A DNA stretch of 64,000 bases from contig CAKPOS010000002.1 in the NCBI GenBank assembly GCA_934176955.1, positions 93,456 to 157,455 of the forward strand, given 5' to 3'. Both the position numbers and the translations under genes were made by a program. Shown in pieces: positions 27,951-37,369 of this stretch. The DNA comes from an uncultured Bacilli bacterium. Its GTDB lineage: Bacteria; Bacillota_I; Bacilli_A; RF39; UBA660. The number at the start of each line of letters is the position of its first letter. Position 1 is the stretch's first letter. The notes under the pieces were generated by a model that had not been told where the DNA came from, searched no databases, and was given only the letters and a program-made list of their open reading frames with translations.

Positions 27951-28073
27951 ATGAGTTTTATTGCAGATTTATTAGCAAAAATTGGAGGAGGAGCTGCAAT
28001 TGCTGGAACAAAGGCTTGTTCATTTTTCATCATAGATGAACCAAAAATGCCAAAAAGTTTAATTGAAAAATAG
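27951..28073 (+). CDS. agrD: AgrD autoinducing peptide precursor
   Basis: 40 aa with GGAGG upstream. An N-terminal amphipathic helix (MSFIADLLAKIGGGAAIAG) leads to a core containing a single Cys23 (TKACSFFII), then the acidic, proline-containing tail DEPKMPKSLIEK. Cys plus bulky hydrophobics followed by D-E-x-x-x-P-K-x-L is the classic AgrD layout (compare the staphylococcal and clostridial tails ending PKEL or PKSL). The mature signal is predicted to be a thiolactone ring closed on Cys23, either CSFFI or CSFFII. It is encoded directly behind agrB. Confidence 0.92.
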   Translation: MSFIADLLAKIGGGAAIAGTKACSFFIIDEPKMPKSLIEK

Positions 28074-28082
28074 CAAACATAA

Positions 28083-28109
28083 AAAAAGCACTAATTACAG
28101 GTGCTTTTT
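28083..28109. terminator. Bidirectional terminator between agrD and agrC
   Basis: Stem AAAAAGCAC (28083-28091) with GTGCTTTTT (28101-28109). U tracts are present in both directions. The agrC stop codon (28091-28093) lies at its edge. Confidence 0.9.
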
Positions 28110-29407
28110 TTTACTATGATAGTTTGACTATAAATATCATTTTTTATATTTCTTTTCGTTTCAAAAATATTATTTTTTTGAACAATTTGATTAACTAACA
28201 ATAAGCCATGTCCACGATTTTTCCCTTTGGTTGTGAAACTCTCTTTTCCTATTTTTTCTTCATCAATTTCATTGTTATAAGTATTTGAAATAATCATTCT
28301 AAACTCATTTTCTAGGTTTGAATACGCCTCAATTCCTAATTCTTTATCTTCAGATTCTGAACTAGCCTCAATAGCATTATCAATGAATACACCTAAAATT
28401 TTAGCAAATTCTCTTTGTTGTTTTAAATCCAAATCAAAAACTGTAGAATTTTTAATTTTTTTGGAAATATTAATCGATACTTTTATTCCTAATTCTTCTG
28501 CTTTTTGAACTTTAAAATAACATAGACCTTTAATTCCATTTGCGGGTAGGTAACCAAATTTTGCATATTTTTCTTTTTTTACAGAGTAAGTGTCACCTAG
28601 TATTTCATCAATATAATTAATAATCTCACTTTCTTTTTCTTTATCACATATTTTTGCTCTAATTGCCAAAAATTCATTTTTAGTTTCATGTCGAAGAGTC
28701 CTTTGAGTTTCAACTTCTTCCTCATATGTTGTCATAAATTCAAGTAATTGATCATATTCTTTAGTAATTTTGTTATTAATTAATGTTTGTTTTATTAAAT
28801 CTAATAATACTGATACTAATATTATAATAATCAGTATATATACCCAAAATTTTTGACTAATACCATATTCCTGCCATATTTCATAAAAAAATATAAAAAC
28901 ACTTATTAATGTTAAACTAGAGAGAATGATTATTTTCTTATTGTTATCAATTTCTGTTTTTACTAAATTTTGAAAATGTTTTTTTAATATTATCGTTATT
29001 ATCACAAATAATATACAAGTGGTTAAATTTGCTACAATAGTTCCACCATACCAATTATAGCAAAAATTCATATCTAAATTTAAAATTTTGGTTATAAACA
29101 CCATTTCTAACATCTCTGGTATTAATATTGTGATCATGTATATGCAAGTTAGAAAAAGAGATTTTTTGTAATTTATTTTGAATTCCTTATTAATAAATAT
29201 AATATTAATCAACGTAATTAAAAGAGATTTAATTGTATCATCAAAATTTAATTTAACTATTGTTTGTGGAATTGTAAATAATAGAATTAGTATTATATCT
29301 TTTAGTAAATTACTAGTATCTTTCTTTTCTAATACTATTCTTCCAAAAATGTATACTCCTACCATCATTATTAATAATCCAATGTACTCACTAATAATTT
29401 GCCACAT
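28091..29407 (-). CDS. agrC: AgrC-type sensor histidine kinase
   Basis: 438 aa. Residues 1-~205 form about six membrane segments, the receptor for the cyclic peptide. The kinase part is of the GHKL/HPK10 type: phospho-acceptor His240 in RTLRHETKNEFLAIR, N box FIDNAIEAS (Asn344), and a G box GHGLLLVNQI (~399-408). It senses the mature AgrD peptide and phosphorylates AgrA. Its ATG overlaps the 3' end of agrA by 17 nt, giving an agrA-agrC order on the minus strand. A GAAGGAG site supports the start. Confidence 0.93.
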   Translation of the reverse strand: MWQIISEYIGLLIMMVGVYIFGRIVLEKKDTSNLLKDIILILLFTIPQTIVKLNFDDTIKSLLITLINIIFINKEFKINYKKSLFLTCIYMITILIPEMLEMVFITKILNLDMNFCYNWYGGTIVANLTTCILFVIITIILKKHFQNLVKTEIDNNKKIIILSSLTLISVFIFFYEIWQEYGISQKFWVYILIIIILVSVLLDLIKQTLINNKITKEYDQLLEFMTTYEEEVETQRTLRHETKNEFLAIRAKICDKEKESEIINYIDEILGDTYSVKKEKYAKFGYLPANGIKGLCYFKVQKAEELGIKVSINISKKIKNSTVFDLDLKQQREFAKILGVFIDNAIEASSESEDKELGIEAYSNLENEFRMIISNTYNNEIDEEKIGKESFTTKGKNRGHGLLLVNQIVQKNNIFETKRNIKNDIYSQTIIVKKSTCN

Positions 29408-30113
29408 ATTCTTTCAACTCCTTCTTCTTCCTATTGGATAGTAAATATACTGTTTCATTATTAAGAAAAGTTATTGTATTTTCTGAATAGTTTATTCGTT
29501 TAATCTTTTCCACATTAACAATACATGATTTGTGACATTGAAAGAAACTATGTCCTAGTTTTTCTGCAAGTTCTATTATTGACATGTTGGTTTCAAATTC
29601 TTCTCCATTTTCTGTTTTAATAATACACTTGGGAACATCTTGTATTTTTTCAATGTATAGGATATCATCATATGGAATTCTATACAAATTTCTATTGAAA
29701 CTATAAATAAATACTCCCTTCTTATTTAGTGTTTTGATGATATAATTCATTGTGTCTTCAAATCTTGATGGCCATAGCTTATCTTTTGGAATATAATCTA
29801 GTGCTAATAGTCTAGAATAAAAGATGTCATTTTTGCATTCACTATGATTTGTTACAAATAATATTATGCTCTCTAAATCATTTTCTCTAATTTCTGATGC
29901 AATTTCTAATCCCGATACTTCTCCTAATTCAATATCTAAAATGTAAACTTTTTGTTCTCTTTCCTCGTTAATAATTTCATGAATAACCTTATTATATTCT
30001 GTAAATTCATTTATTTTATATTCAAAATTATAAGGCATCATTACTTTTGTTAGAATATTGTGAATTTTAGCTGAAAATTCCTTGTTATCTTCACAAATAA
30101 TAAATCTTACCAT
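29391..30113 (-). CDS. agrA: AgrA-type LytTR response regulator
   Basis: 240 aa. The receiver domain begins VRFIICEDN, with phospho-acceptor Asp60 in VYILDIELGEVSGLEIA. The C-terminal LytTR DNA-binding domain (~135-238) contains IPYDDILYIE, FFQCHKSCIVNVEKIKRI and LLSNRKKKELKEY. It should activate agrBD and other targets through 21-bp-spaced direct repeats. It is the first gene of the agrAC unit, with AGGAGG at the start. The extended -10 at 30143 is its likely promoter. Confidence 0.94.
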   Translation of the reverse strand: MVRFIICEDNKEFSAKIHNILTKVMMPYNFEYKINEFTEYNKVIHEIINEEREQKVYILDIELGEVSGLEIASEIRENDLESIILFVTNHSECKNDIFYSRLLALDYIPKDKLWPSRFEDTMNYIIKTLNKKGVFIYSFNRNLYRIPYDDILYIEKIQDVPKCIIKTENGEEFETNMSIIELAEKLGHSFFQCHKSCIVNVEKIKRINYSENTITFLNNETVYLLSNRKKKELKEYVANY

Positions 30114-30142
30114 AGTTCTATTCCCTCCTAGCGAACAAGTTC

Positions 30143-30150
30143 ATTATATC
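30143..30150 (-). promoter_or_regulatory. Extended -10 promoter of agrAC
   Basis: Minus-strand TGATATAAT (hexamer 30143-30148) about 30 nt upstream of the agrA ATG. No clear -35 and no copy of the 27156 repeat are seen. Confidence 0.6.
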
Positions 30151-30286
30151 ATAAATTGATAGAAAAACTTGCTATCATATATTGAAATATCGGATTTGAT
30201 GTCTAAAAGGGAAAAAATTTATCTATTAGATTACTTTTTTGATTAAAAAAAAATCCATATTTATGGAATTTTCTTCTTAAAATATA

Positions 30287-31645
30287 TTATTTACTCACTA
30301 ACTCTAATGCTTTTTCTAATTGTAAATCAACATTATCTTTTATTTCATATTCTACTGTATTTGTTGGTTTTACTCCTTCTTTATCTATCCAATTATTATT
30401 CGGAGTTAACCATTTTTGAATAGTATATTTTATCATACTGCCATCAGATAATTTTTTTGTTTTTTGGACTGTTCCTTTTCCATAAGTTTGGGTTCCAACA
30501 ACATATCCACCGTAACTTTCTTTGATTGCTGATGCCAAAATTTCCGATGCAGATGCACTATTTTTATTTACTAATACCGCAATTGGATAAGTTCGATTTT
30601 CTTTTGTTTTATCTTTAATTATTTCCTTTTTATTATTATCTTCTAATTGGTAAATAATTTTTCCTTTTTTTAAAAACAAACTACTGATATCTGTAACAGC
30701 ACTTAGGTAACCACCAGAATCATTTCTTACATCTATAATTAATGCATGAATTCCTTTCTTTTCCAATTTAGTTAATTCTTTTTTAAATTGTTCATACGTA
30801 ACAGCTGAAAATACGGAAATATCTATATAACCAACTTTTTTATTATCTTTTTCTAATATTTCACTACTTATAGAAGGAACTTCTACTTTTCTTCTATTTA
30901 CTGTGATTTCTTTTTCTTCTCCATCTCTTTTAATGGTTAATTTTATTTTCGAGGCCTTACTATTCTTTACATAATTTGACATATCATTACTTGTTTTTCC
31001 TTGATAATCTTGGTCATCAATTTTTAATATAATATCTTTTTCTTTTAAACCGGCTTTTTTTGCTGGGCTATTATCAAAAATATTAATAATTACAATATTA
31101 TTATTTTCATCCATAGATACCATACATCCAATTCCTTCATAAACTCCATCTACTGTTTCGAGAAAGCTAGATGCATCACTTTTAGAAGAATAATTAGTAT
31201 ATTCATCTCCTACTTCTGATAACATCGAATTTACTGCGTTATCAATCATATTATTTTTATCTAAATTTCCATAATAACTAGTGGTAATTGTGTCATACAC
31301 ATTAATTAATTTGTTTAGTTCTCCATATAATTTGATAAAATTTTTCCCACCACTTAAAATAAATAAAATAATTAAACAGATTATAGCACCCATTACTTCA
31401 AATAGAATAACAGATAATATTTTTTCTTTTATCATTTTTTTACTTTCACATTTGGGATCTTCTTTTTGTATAAAATTTCTTTTTTGAAATTTTTTTATGT
31501 TTTTTCCAAATTTGGATTGATAAAATCTTTGAAGCTTTTGCTCTTTAATTTTTTCTTTTTCTTCTTTAATTTTTTTCTTTTCTTTTTTTATAATTTCTCT
31601 TGATTTTTGAATTTTATTATTTCTATCTTTTTTGATTAAGTTCAT
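30287..31645 (-). CDS. C-terminal processing peptidase, S41 family (CtpA-like) with PDZ domain
   Basis: 452 aa from ATG 31645, which has GGTGATA 7 nt upstream. A highly charged N-terminal cytoplasmic stretch (Lys/Glu-rich, ~1-80) is followed by one membrane segment (ILSVILFEVMGAIICLIILFIL), a PDZ domain (IVIINIFDNSPAKKAGLKEKD) and the S41 catalytic domain. Nucleophile Ser lies in NKNSASASEIL and the general-base Lys in TYGKGTVQ. It cleaves extracytoplasmic proteins from the C-terminal side. The long basic/acidic cytoplasmic tail is unusual compared with typical CtpA. Confidence 0.92.
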   Translation of the reverse strand: MNLIKKDRNNKIQKSREIIKKEKKKIKEEKEKIKEQKLQRFYQSKFGKNIKKFQKRNFIQKEDPKCESKKMIKEKILSVILFEVMGAIICLIILFILSGGKNFIKLYGELNKLINVYDTITTSYYGNLDKNNMIDNAVNSMLSEVGDEYTNYSSKSDASSFLETVDGVYEGIGCMVSMDENNNIVIINIFDNSPAKKAGLKEKDIILKIDDQDYQGKTSNDMSNYVKNSKASKIKLTIKRDGEEKEITVNRRKVEVPSISSEILEKDNKKVGYIDISVFSAVTYEQFKKELTKLEKKGIHALIIDVRNDSGGYLSAVTDISSLFLKKGKIIYQLEDNNKKEIIKDKTKENRTYPIAVLVNKNSASASEILASAIKESYGGYVVGTQTYGKGTVQKTKKLSDGSMIKYTIQKWLTPNNNWIDKEGVKPTNTVEYEIKDNVDLQLEKALELVSK

Positions 31646-31771
31646 TCTTATCACCATGATATAAGTCTATCATAAACAATTTATAAATACAATTCTTTAA
31701 AAAAAACTTTACACGATTGGTTATTTTCTCTTGTATAAAGAAAAAAAGAAGAACCATTATGATTTCTCCCC

Positions 31772-32152
31772 TTATTTTTCCGATTTTACTGTTTTTTTAG
31801 CAGGCTTTTTATCTATTTTTTCTTTATTATTTGGTGATTGTGCTAAAAATGTAACTTTTTCTGCTACTATTTCTGTTTTTTTCTTTTTACTACCGTCATC
31901 AGCAGTTATTACTCTTGTTTGAATTCTTCCCTTTACGCCGACCATATCTCCTGATTGACAATATTCAACAGTGTTTTCTGCAACATTTGTCCACAAAGTA
32001 CAATCTAAAAAATCAGTGTCGTATTCCCCGTTCATGTTTTTATAATTTCTAGGGACAGCTAGGGTTACAGTTGCTGTTTTTTTCCCATTTTCTGTTGTTC
32101 TTAATTCTGGTGTTTTTACTATTCTTCCAACCAAGACAATTTGATTTAACAT
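31772..32152 (-). CDS. Single-stranded DNA-binding protein, accessory paralogue
   Basis: 126 aa. The start at 32152 has AAAGGAGGG; an ORF start 36 nt upstream lacks a ribosome site. OB-fold core: LNQIVLVGRIVKTPELRTTENGKKTATVTLAV, FLDCTLWTNVAENTVEYCQSGDMVGVKGRIQTR. The C-terminal tail is short, Lys-rich (KKPAKKTVKSEK) and lacks the acidic DDLPF-type tip that recruits repair proteins. The main ssb, with that tip, lies at 49427. This one may be specialised for competence or recombination, or be of mobile origin. Confidence 0.9.
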   Translation of the reverse strand: MLNQIVLVGRIVKTPELRTTENGKKTATVTLAVPRNYKNMNGEYDTDFLDCTLWTNVAENTVEYCQSGDMVGVKGRIQTRVITADDGSKKKKTEIVAEKVTFLAQSPNNKEKIDKKPAKKTVKSEK

Positions 32153-32173
32153 ATTATCCCTCCTTTCGTGATG

Positions 32174-32202
32174 AATATAACACTTCATTGAAAAAGAGAC
32201 AA
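32174..32202 (-). promoter_or_regulatory. Promoter of the accessory ssb
   Basis: Minus strand -35 TTGTCT (32197-32202), 17-nt spacer, extended -10 TGTTATATT (hexamer 32174-32179). Confidence 0.65.
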
Positions 32203-32383
32203 ATTTTTAAAAATTAATTCTTTTACAGTATTTTTAGTTTTTTATTTAAAATACTTATTTTGAACTTTTCCTTAAATAAAATTGAAGGTAATTTTTTTCA
32301 TTTCGGCAATGAAGTAGCTAAATAATGAAATTCAAAATTTAAAAAAGGGACTTTTTCATTTGACAGAAATTTGACAAAAAAAA

Positions 32384-32404
32384 AGACTAATTTTACTTTA
32401 GTCT
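32384..32404 (-). terminator. Terminator of sufB
   Basis: Stem AGACTAA (32384-32390) with TTAGTCT (32398-32404), followed by a run of U on the minus strand and placed 1 nt from the sufB stop. Confidence 0.88.
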
Positions 32405-32405
32405 T

Positions 32406-33713
32406 CTATGATTCTATATTTATTTTTAATAATCGATTTAATTCAACTGCATATTCCATTGGTAATTCTTCTCTAAATTCATTGATAAATCCTAGGATAA
32501 TTAGTTCTTTTGCAGCTTCTTCTGGTAAACCTCTACTCATTAAGTAAAAAAGTTTGTCATCACTAATTTTGCTTACTGTTGCTTCATGTTCTAATAGTGA
32601 AGTTGAATTGGCAACAATATTATTTGGAATGGTATCACTTTTTGATAATTTATCTAAAATAATGGTATCACATTTGACACTAGCTAAGGAATCATGTGCA
32701 TTTTTTGTTATTTTTACTGTCCCACGGTATGTAGCATTTCCACCGTTGGAAGCAATTGATTTGGAAACAATATTGCTTTTGGTATACGGAGCTAAGTGAA
32801 TCATTTTTGCACCAGTATCTTGAATTTGATTTTTTCCAGCTCCTGCTACAGTAATACAAGTCCCCCTTGCATGTGGTCCATTTAAAATACAGGCTGGATA
32901 TTTCATATTTGTTTTGGCACCAACATTTCCATCTATCCATTCCATTAATCCATTTTCTTCTACAATTGCTCTTTTAGTAACTAAATTATAGACATCACTT
33001 GACCAGTTTTGAATAGTTGTGTATCTACATTTTGCATTTTTTTCTACGAATATTTCTACTACAGCGGCATGTAGGGCATCTTCTGTATAAGTTGGTGCTG
33101 TGCAACCTTCAATATAGTGAAGTTCACTTCCTTCATCAACAATAATTAATGTTCTTTCAAATTGTCCCATATTTTTGCTGTTAATTCTAAAATAACTTTG
33201 TAATGGTCTATCTAATTTTGTATATGGAGGAATATAAATGAATGTTCCGCCACTCCAAACAGCTCCATTTAAGGCAGTAAATTTATTTTCATCATATTTT
33301 ACTAAGTGATTAAAATATTTTTTAAATATTTCAGGATGTTGTTTTAGTGCACTGTCGGTATCTAAAAAAATTACATTTTTTTCTTCTAATTCTTTTATCA
33401 TATTATGGTAAATAACTTCACTGTCATATTGAGCACCTATTCCATCTAAGTATTTTTTTTCGGCATCAATTACTCCTAACTTGTCAAACTCATCACGAAC
33501 GGAACAGGAAATATTATTCCAATCATTTGTTAATTTCTCTTCTCTTTTTTTGTAATAATTTATACTATTATAATCAATATCTAATTTTGGACCAAAGGAT
33601 GGGTCTTTACTATTTTGAAAATATTCAAAAGATTTTAATCGAAATTCTAGCATCCATGAAGGTTCTTCTTTAATACTAGATATATTTTTTATGTCATCTC
33701 GTGTTAATTTCAT
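32406..33713 (-). CDS. sufB: Fe-S cluster assembly scaffold SufB
   Basis: 435 aa from the ATG at 33713, which follows AGGTGAT; an in-frame GTG 9 nt upstream overlaps that site. Family features: MLEFRLKSFEYF, GVIDAEKKYLDGIGAQYDSEVIYHN, NGAVWSGGTFIYIPP, DEGSELHYIEGCTAP and SLLEHEATVSKISDDKLFYLMSRGL. SufB works with SufC and SufD to build Fe-S clusters. It is usually the last gene of sufCDSUB, but no sufC, sufD, sufS or sufU is adjacent here. It is followed by its own terminator and preceded by an unrelated gene. Confidence 0.96.
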   Translation of the reverse strand: MKLTRDDIKNISSIKEEPSWMLEFRLKSFEYFQNSKDPSFGPKLDIDYNSINYYKKREEKLTNDWNNISCSVRDEFDKLGVIDAEKKYLDGIGAQYDSEVIYHNMIKELEEKNVIFLDTDSALKQHPEIFKKYFNHLVKYDENKFTALNGAVWSGGTFIYIPPYTKLDRPLQSYFRINSKNMGQFERTLIIVDEGSELHYIEGCTAPTYTEDALHAAVVEIFVEKNAKCRYTTIQNWSSDVYNLVTKRAIVEENGLMEWIDGNVGAKTNMKYPACILNGPHARGTCITVAGAGKNQIQDTGAKMIHLAPYTKSNIVSKSIASNGGNATYRGTVKITKNAHDSLASVKCDTIILDKLSKSDTIPNNIVANSTSLLEHEATVSKISDDKLFYLMSRGLPEEAAKELIILGFINEFREELPMEYAVELNRLLKINIES

Positions 33714-33808
33714 TGCAATCACCTTTTTTCTATCCTTATTATACCAAAGATAGGTAAAAATAAAAAGTTATTTTGTTTTTCCAAAAATATTTTTGAAAAG
33801 AAAATAAC

Positions 33809-35011
33809 TTATTTTATGCAATAAAGTAAATAACCAATGCAAACTGAAAATATTGCTATGATAATTAGTCCTATAATCATTTGAATAATGTTTACATATC
33901 CAGAACTGCTGCTACTTGTTTCTAGTCTGCTTCTTTCTCGATTTAATCGTTCAAAGTAATTTAAATTGGTAATTATATTATTTAATACCATATTATAATT
34001 ACTTAAGTCTAGGTTGTATTTTAAGATAATATCAATATTTTGAAGATATTTATCTTTTTTATTTAGAATACTGTCTACCCTATCTTTTATTTTATCATAA
34101 TAGTTATAAAATAAACATTCAATTAGTTCATAGCGATTGCAAGTAATTCCATTGACAATAATAATATCATTATTTTTTAAAATTGAAGGAAAGACATTAT
34201 CAAATAAAGGAGCAAAAGAATATCTTTTAGTTTCTTTATCACAAAGAATTCCATAATCTTTGAAGTTTCTCTCACTTTGATTAATTATGCTGTCAAATAA
34301 AAGCATATCAAAATATTTTTTTTCAATTTTTTGATAATCTTCTTCAAGCATACTAGGAAGACTTTTTAGAATGTTTAGTCCATAATCAATAATTGTTTTA
34401 TAATCTTCTTTGGTGTTTGCTACTTTTAATTGTTCTGCTGCATCTACCCATTTTTCTTTTTTTAGTTTTCCACTGGTAATTAGTTTTAAAAATCTTTTTT
34501 TTAGGTTTTCTACATCATAAAATTCATCATCATCAATAATATCTCTAATAATAATGGAATCTTTTTGTTTTGTTGCATTGTAAACTCTGTATTCTTCTAC
34601 AATATCAATATTTAATAATTTTCCAACTTGGCAAATAGCAATTTCTAAATCATCAACTTGTGTATGTTTTTGATAGCCTTTAAAAGTATTTTCAACCAAT
34701 ACTTCTGAAGATTCTGGATTAGTTACTGTAATAGATATTGGTTGAAGATAAATATTGCTATTGCTATCAAATGCTGTCAAATAGTAATTTTTTCCTGGAT
34801 TTAAACTAGGAGTATTTTGAATCGTAAATGCTAACTTATTTTGATGCATGTAATAATTGGCAACATTTTCTATTTCATGTTTGATATTTTCGATATTTCT
34901 TGTATCATTTTGATACTTAACGATTAATTCGTTAACTTGTTCTTTAGTTAATCCATATTTTGAACTAATACTGTTAATTAAATTCACAACATTATTGATA
35001 TTTCCATTCAT
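33809..35011 (-). CDS. Membrane-anchored HipA/kinase-fold-like protein, possibly degenerate
   Basis: 400 aa. Residues ~150-275 show a HipA-like layout: YFDMLLFDSIINQSERNFKDYGILCD (split as 233-258) followed by YSFAPLFDN (264-272), compare HipA-type 'D.ligN.DRH..Nfg......laPlyDn'. In this copy the catalytic Asp-Arg-His is replaced by Glu-Arg-Asn and the metal-binding Asn by Asp, so activity is doubtful. A Ser-rich linker leads to one C-terminal membrane segment (~375-398), which places the domain in the cytoplasm as a tail-anchored protein. No HipB-like partner is adjacent. The assignment is by motif only. Confidence 0.5.
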   Translation of the reverse strand: MNGNINNVVNLINSISSKYGLTKEQVNELIVKYQNDTRNIENIKHEIENVANYYMHQNKLAFTIQNTPSLNPGKNYYLTAFDSNSNIYLQPISITVTNPESSEVLVENTFKGYQKHTQVDDLEIAICQVGKLLNIDIVEEYRVYNATKQKDSIIIRDIIDDDEFYDVENLKKRFLKLITSGKLKKEKWVDAAEQLKVANTKEDYKTIIDYGLNILKSLPSMLEEDYQKIEKKYFDMLLFDSIINQSERNFKDYGILCDKETKRYSFAPLFDNVFPSILKNNDIIIVNGITCNRYELIECLFYNYYDKIKDRVDSILNKKDKYLQNIDIILKYNLDLSNYNMVLNNIITNLNYFERLNRERSRLETSSSSSGYVNIIQMIIGLIIIAIFSVCIGYLLYCIK

Positions 35012-35197
35012 CTATTATCACTATCCTATTTTCTATTTTATGTTTTTAGTATATCATTAAATTACATAAAAAAAAAGAAATATTTGCTATTTTTTAGAAA
35101 ATATTTCATTGGAGTAAAATACTTAAATATTTCTTTTCTATATTTAAAGAAAATCTTAATTTAAGGAATAGGATTTATCAGTAAATTTCTTTTATTC

Positions 35198-37294
35198 CTA
35201 ATTTATTTTAGTAATACTTCTATGATTTTTAATAAATTTTTTGATGCCAGTTGGATGAGGAAAAGCAACAGTTATAATTTTTTTATCTACAGCAGTTACA
35301 ACGCCTTCGCCATAATCTTCATGTCTAATATTATCTCCTATGCAATAATCAACATCAGTATTTTTATACATTCTTTCTTTATTGATTTTAGCTACTTTAG
35401 TAAAAATGGATGTTGTTTTCTTTTCTCTTTCTAAATATTTATCATCAATTTCGTCAATAAAACGACTTGGTGCATTCATTTGATTTTGTCCATAAAGCAT
35501 TCTTTTTTTTGTATTAATTATCCAAAGTTTTTTCTTGGCTCTGGTAATGGCTACATAGCAAAGTCTTCTTTCTTCTTCTATTGCTTCATTGGTTCCTTCC
35601 ATAATAGAATTATAATGTGGGAATATTCCTTCTTCCATCCCAATAATAAAGACATAATCATATTCTAGACCTTTAACAGAGTGGACAGTCATTAGACTCA
35701 CTTTATTATTTCCTTCTTCATGTTCAGTAACATCAGAAACCAAAGAGATTTCATTTAGAAAATCATCAAGAGATACTTCACCATATTCATTTTCATAATT
35801 TTTCGTAATGGATTTAAATTCTTCTAAGTTTTCTAAACGAATCTCATTTTCAAGTGTTTTTTCTTCTGATAATTCTTTTTTTAAGCCACTTTTTTCTAAG
35901 ACAAGTTCTACCATTTCTGTTAATGTTTTATTTTCGGAAGAAGCTTGTAATTCTTCAATTAACTGTTTGAATGCTAGTTCTTTTCCTGAAGTAATTGCTT
36001 CAAACATTGATGTATTATTTTCTTCTGCTTTAGCATTGATATTTGCTATTGTGACATTCCCAATTCCTCTTTTGGGAACGTTAATTACCCTAGTTAAACT
36101 AACATCATCTTTTGGATTATTGATAAGTCTTAAATAACATAATAAATCTTTAATTTCTTTTCTATTATAGAAGTAAAAGCTACCAATAATTCGATAAGGA
36201 ATATTTGATTTTAACATAGATTCTTCTATTGCTCTTGATTGGGCATTAGTTCGATATAAAATAGCAATATCATCATAACTTGTTCCTGTTTCTGCTATTT
36301 TTTTGATCTCTTTAACAACATATTCCCCTTCTGCTTTTTCATCATCAGTTTTGATATATTTTATCTTATCTCCTTCTTCGTTATTGCTCCATAGATTTTT
36401 ATCCTTTCTTAATTTATTATGCTTAATGACACTATTTGCAGCATTTAAGATTGTTTTTGTGGAGCGATAATTCTCTTCTAAAAGAATAGTTTTGCAATCA
36501 GGATAATCCTTTTCAAAATTTAAAATATTTTTATAATTTGCTCCTCTAAAGGCATAAATGGCTTGGTCATTATCTCCTACAACAAAAATATTTCGATATT
36601 TTTTACTAAGCATTTTACTAAATACGTATTGTGCTTCATTAGTATCCTGATATTCATCAATTAAAATATATTGATATCTTTCTTGATAACTATTTAAAAT
36701 ATTTGGACTTATTTCAAATAATTTGATTGGTAAAACTAATAAGTCATCAAAATCTACAGAATTTCCTGCTTTTAATTTTTGGCAATACTTTTTATACAGT
36801 GTTACTACTTTTTCATCAAATTCTTGCTTTTTAAATTTCTCAGGAGGAATTAATTCATTTTTAGCCGAACTAATTTTACTTCTTAATTCTCTAGCATTAT
36901 AGAATTTAGGATTCATATTTAAGTCTTTCATTAATTTTTTGACTACTGTTAAAGTGTCGTCACTATCAAGAATAATAAAATTTTTATCGTACCCTAAGAA
37001 TTCATAATTTTCTTTTATGATTTTTAATCCAAAAGAGTGAAAAGTAGAAATTTGAATATATCTGGCATCTGAACCAATTAATTTAGTTACTCTTTCTTTC
37101 ATTTCTCTAGCTGCTTTATTGGTAAAGGTGATGGCTAAAATATTAGCTGGAGATACTCCTTCTTCTATTAGGTAAGCAATTCGATTGGTTAAGACACTCG
37201 TTTTTCCTGAACCTGCACCTGCTAAAACTAACATTGGTCCGTCTTTGTGGATAACTGCTTTTTGCTGATTTTGATTTAAAAAACTAATATCCAT
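35198..37294 (-). CDS. pcrA: ATP-dependent DNA helicase PcrA/UvrD
   Basis: 698 aa. All superfamily 1A motifs are present: Q-motif LNQNQQKAV, Walker A GAGSGKT (26-32), LAITFTNKAAREMKER, Walker B LIDEYQDTNEAQ, GDNDQAIYAFRGA, LEENYRSTKTIL, TVHSVKGLEYDYVFI and CYVAITRAKKKLW. PcrA unwinds DNA 3' to 5' and acts in repair, replication fork clearance and rolling-circle plasmid replication. The C-terminus has the RNA-polymerase-binding Tudor-like end (GDNIRHEDYGEGVVTAVD). The start follows AAAAGGAGGAACAT. Confidence 0.97.
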   Translation of the reverse strand: MDISFLNQNQQKAVIHKDGPMLVLAGAGSGKTSVLTNRIAYLIEEGVSPANILAITFTNKAAREMKERVTKLIGSDARYIQISTFHSFGLKIIKENYEFLGYDKNFIILDSDDTLTVVKKLMKDLNMNPKFYNARELRSKISSAKNELIPPEKFKKQEFDEKVVTLYKKYCQKLKAGNSVDFDDLLVLPIKLFEISPNILNSYQERYQYILIDEYQDTNEAQYVFSKMLSKKYRNIFVVGDNDQAIYAFRGANYKNILNFEKDYPDCKTILLEENYRSTKTILNAANSVIKHNKLRKDKNLWSNNEEGDKIKYIKTDDEKAEGEYVVKEIKKIAETGTSYDDIAILYRTNAQSRAIEESMLKSNIPYRIIGSFYFYNRKEIKDLLCYLRLINNPKDDVSLTRVINVPKRGIGNVTIANINAKAEENNTSMFEAITSGKELAFKQLIEELQASSENKTLTEMVELVLEKSGLKKELSEEKTLENEIRLENLEEFKSITKNYENEYGEVSLDDFLNEISLVSDVTEHEEGNNKVSLMTVHSVKGLEYDYVFIIGMEEGIFPHYNSIMEGTNEAIEEERRLCYVAITRAKKKLWIINTKKRMLYGQNQMNAPSRFIDEIDDKYLEREKKTTSIFTKVAKINKERMYKNTDVDYCIGDNIRHEDYGEGVVTAVDKKIITVAFPHPTGIKKFIKNHRSITKIN

Positions 37295-37344
37295 GATATG
37301 TTCCTCCTTTTCTAAAATACTTCAGTCTCTTTTTCCTTTTAAAA

Positions 37345-37369
37345 AAAGATATTTTTGATAAATATCTTT
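37345..37369 (-). terminator. Terminator overlapping the stop codon of the 37368 gene
   Basis: A 10-bp stem AAAGATATTT (37345-37354) with AAATATCTTT (37360-37369), then a U run. The stop (37368-37370) starts the hairpin. Confidence 0.85.
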
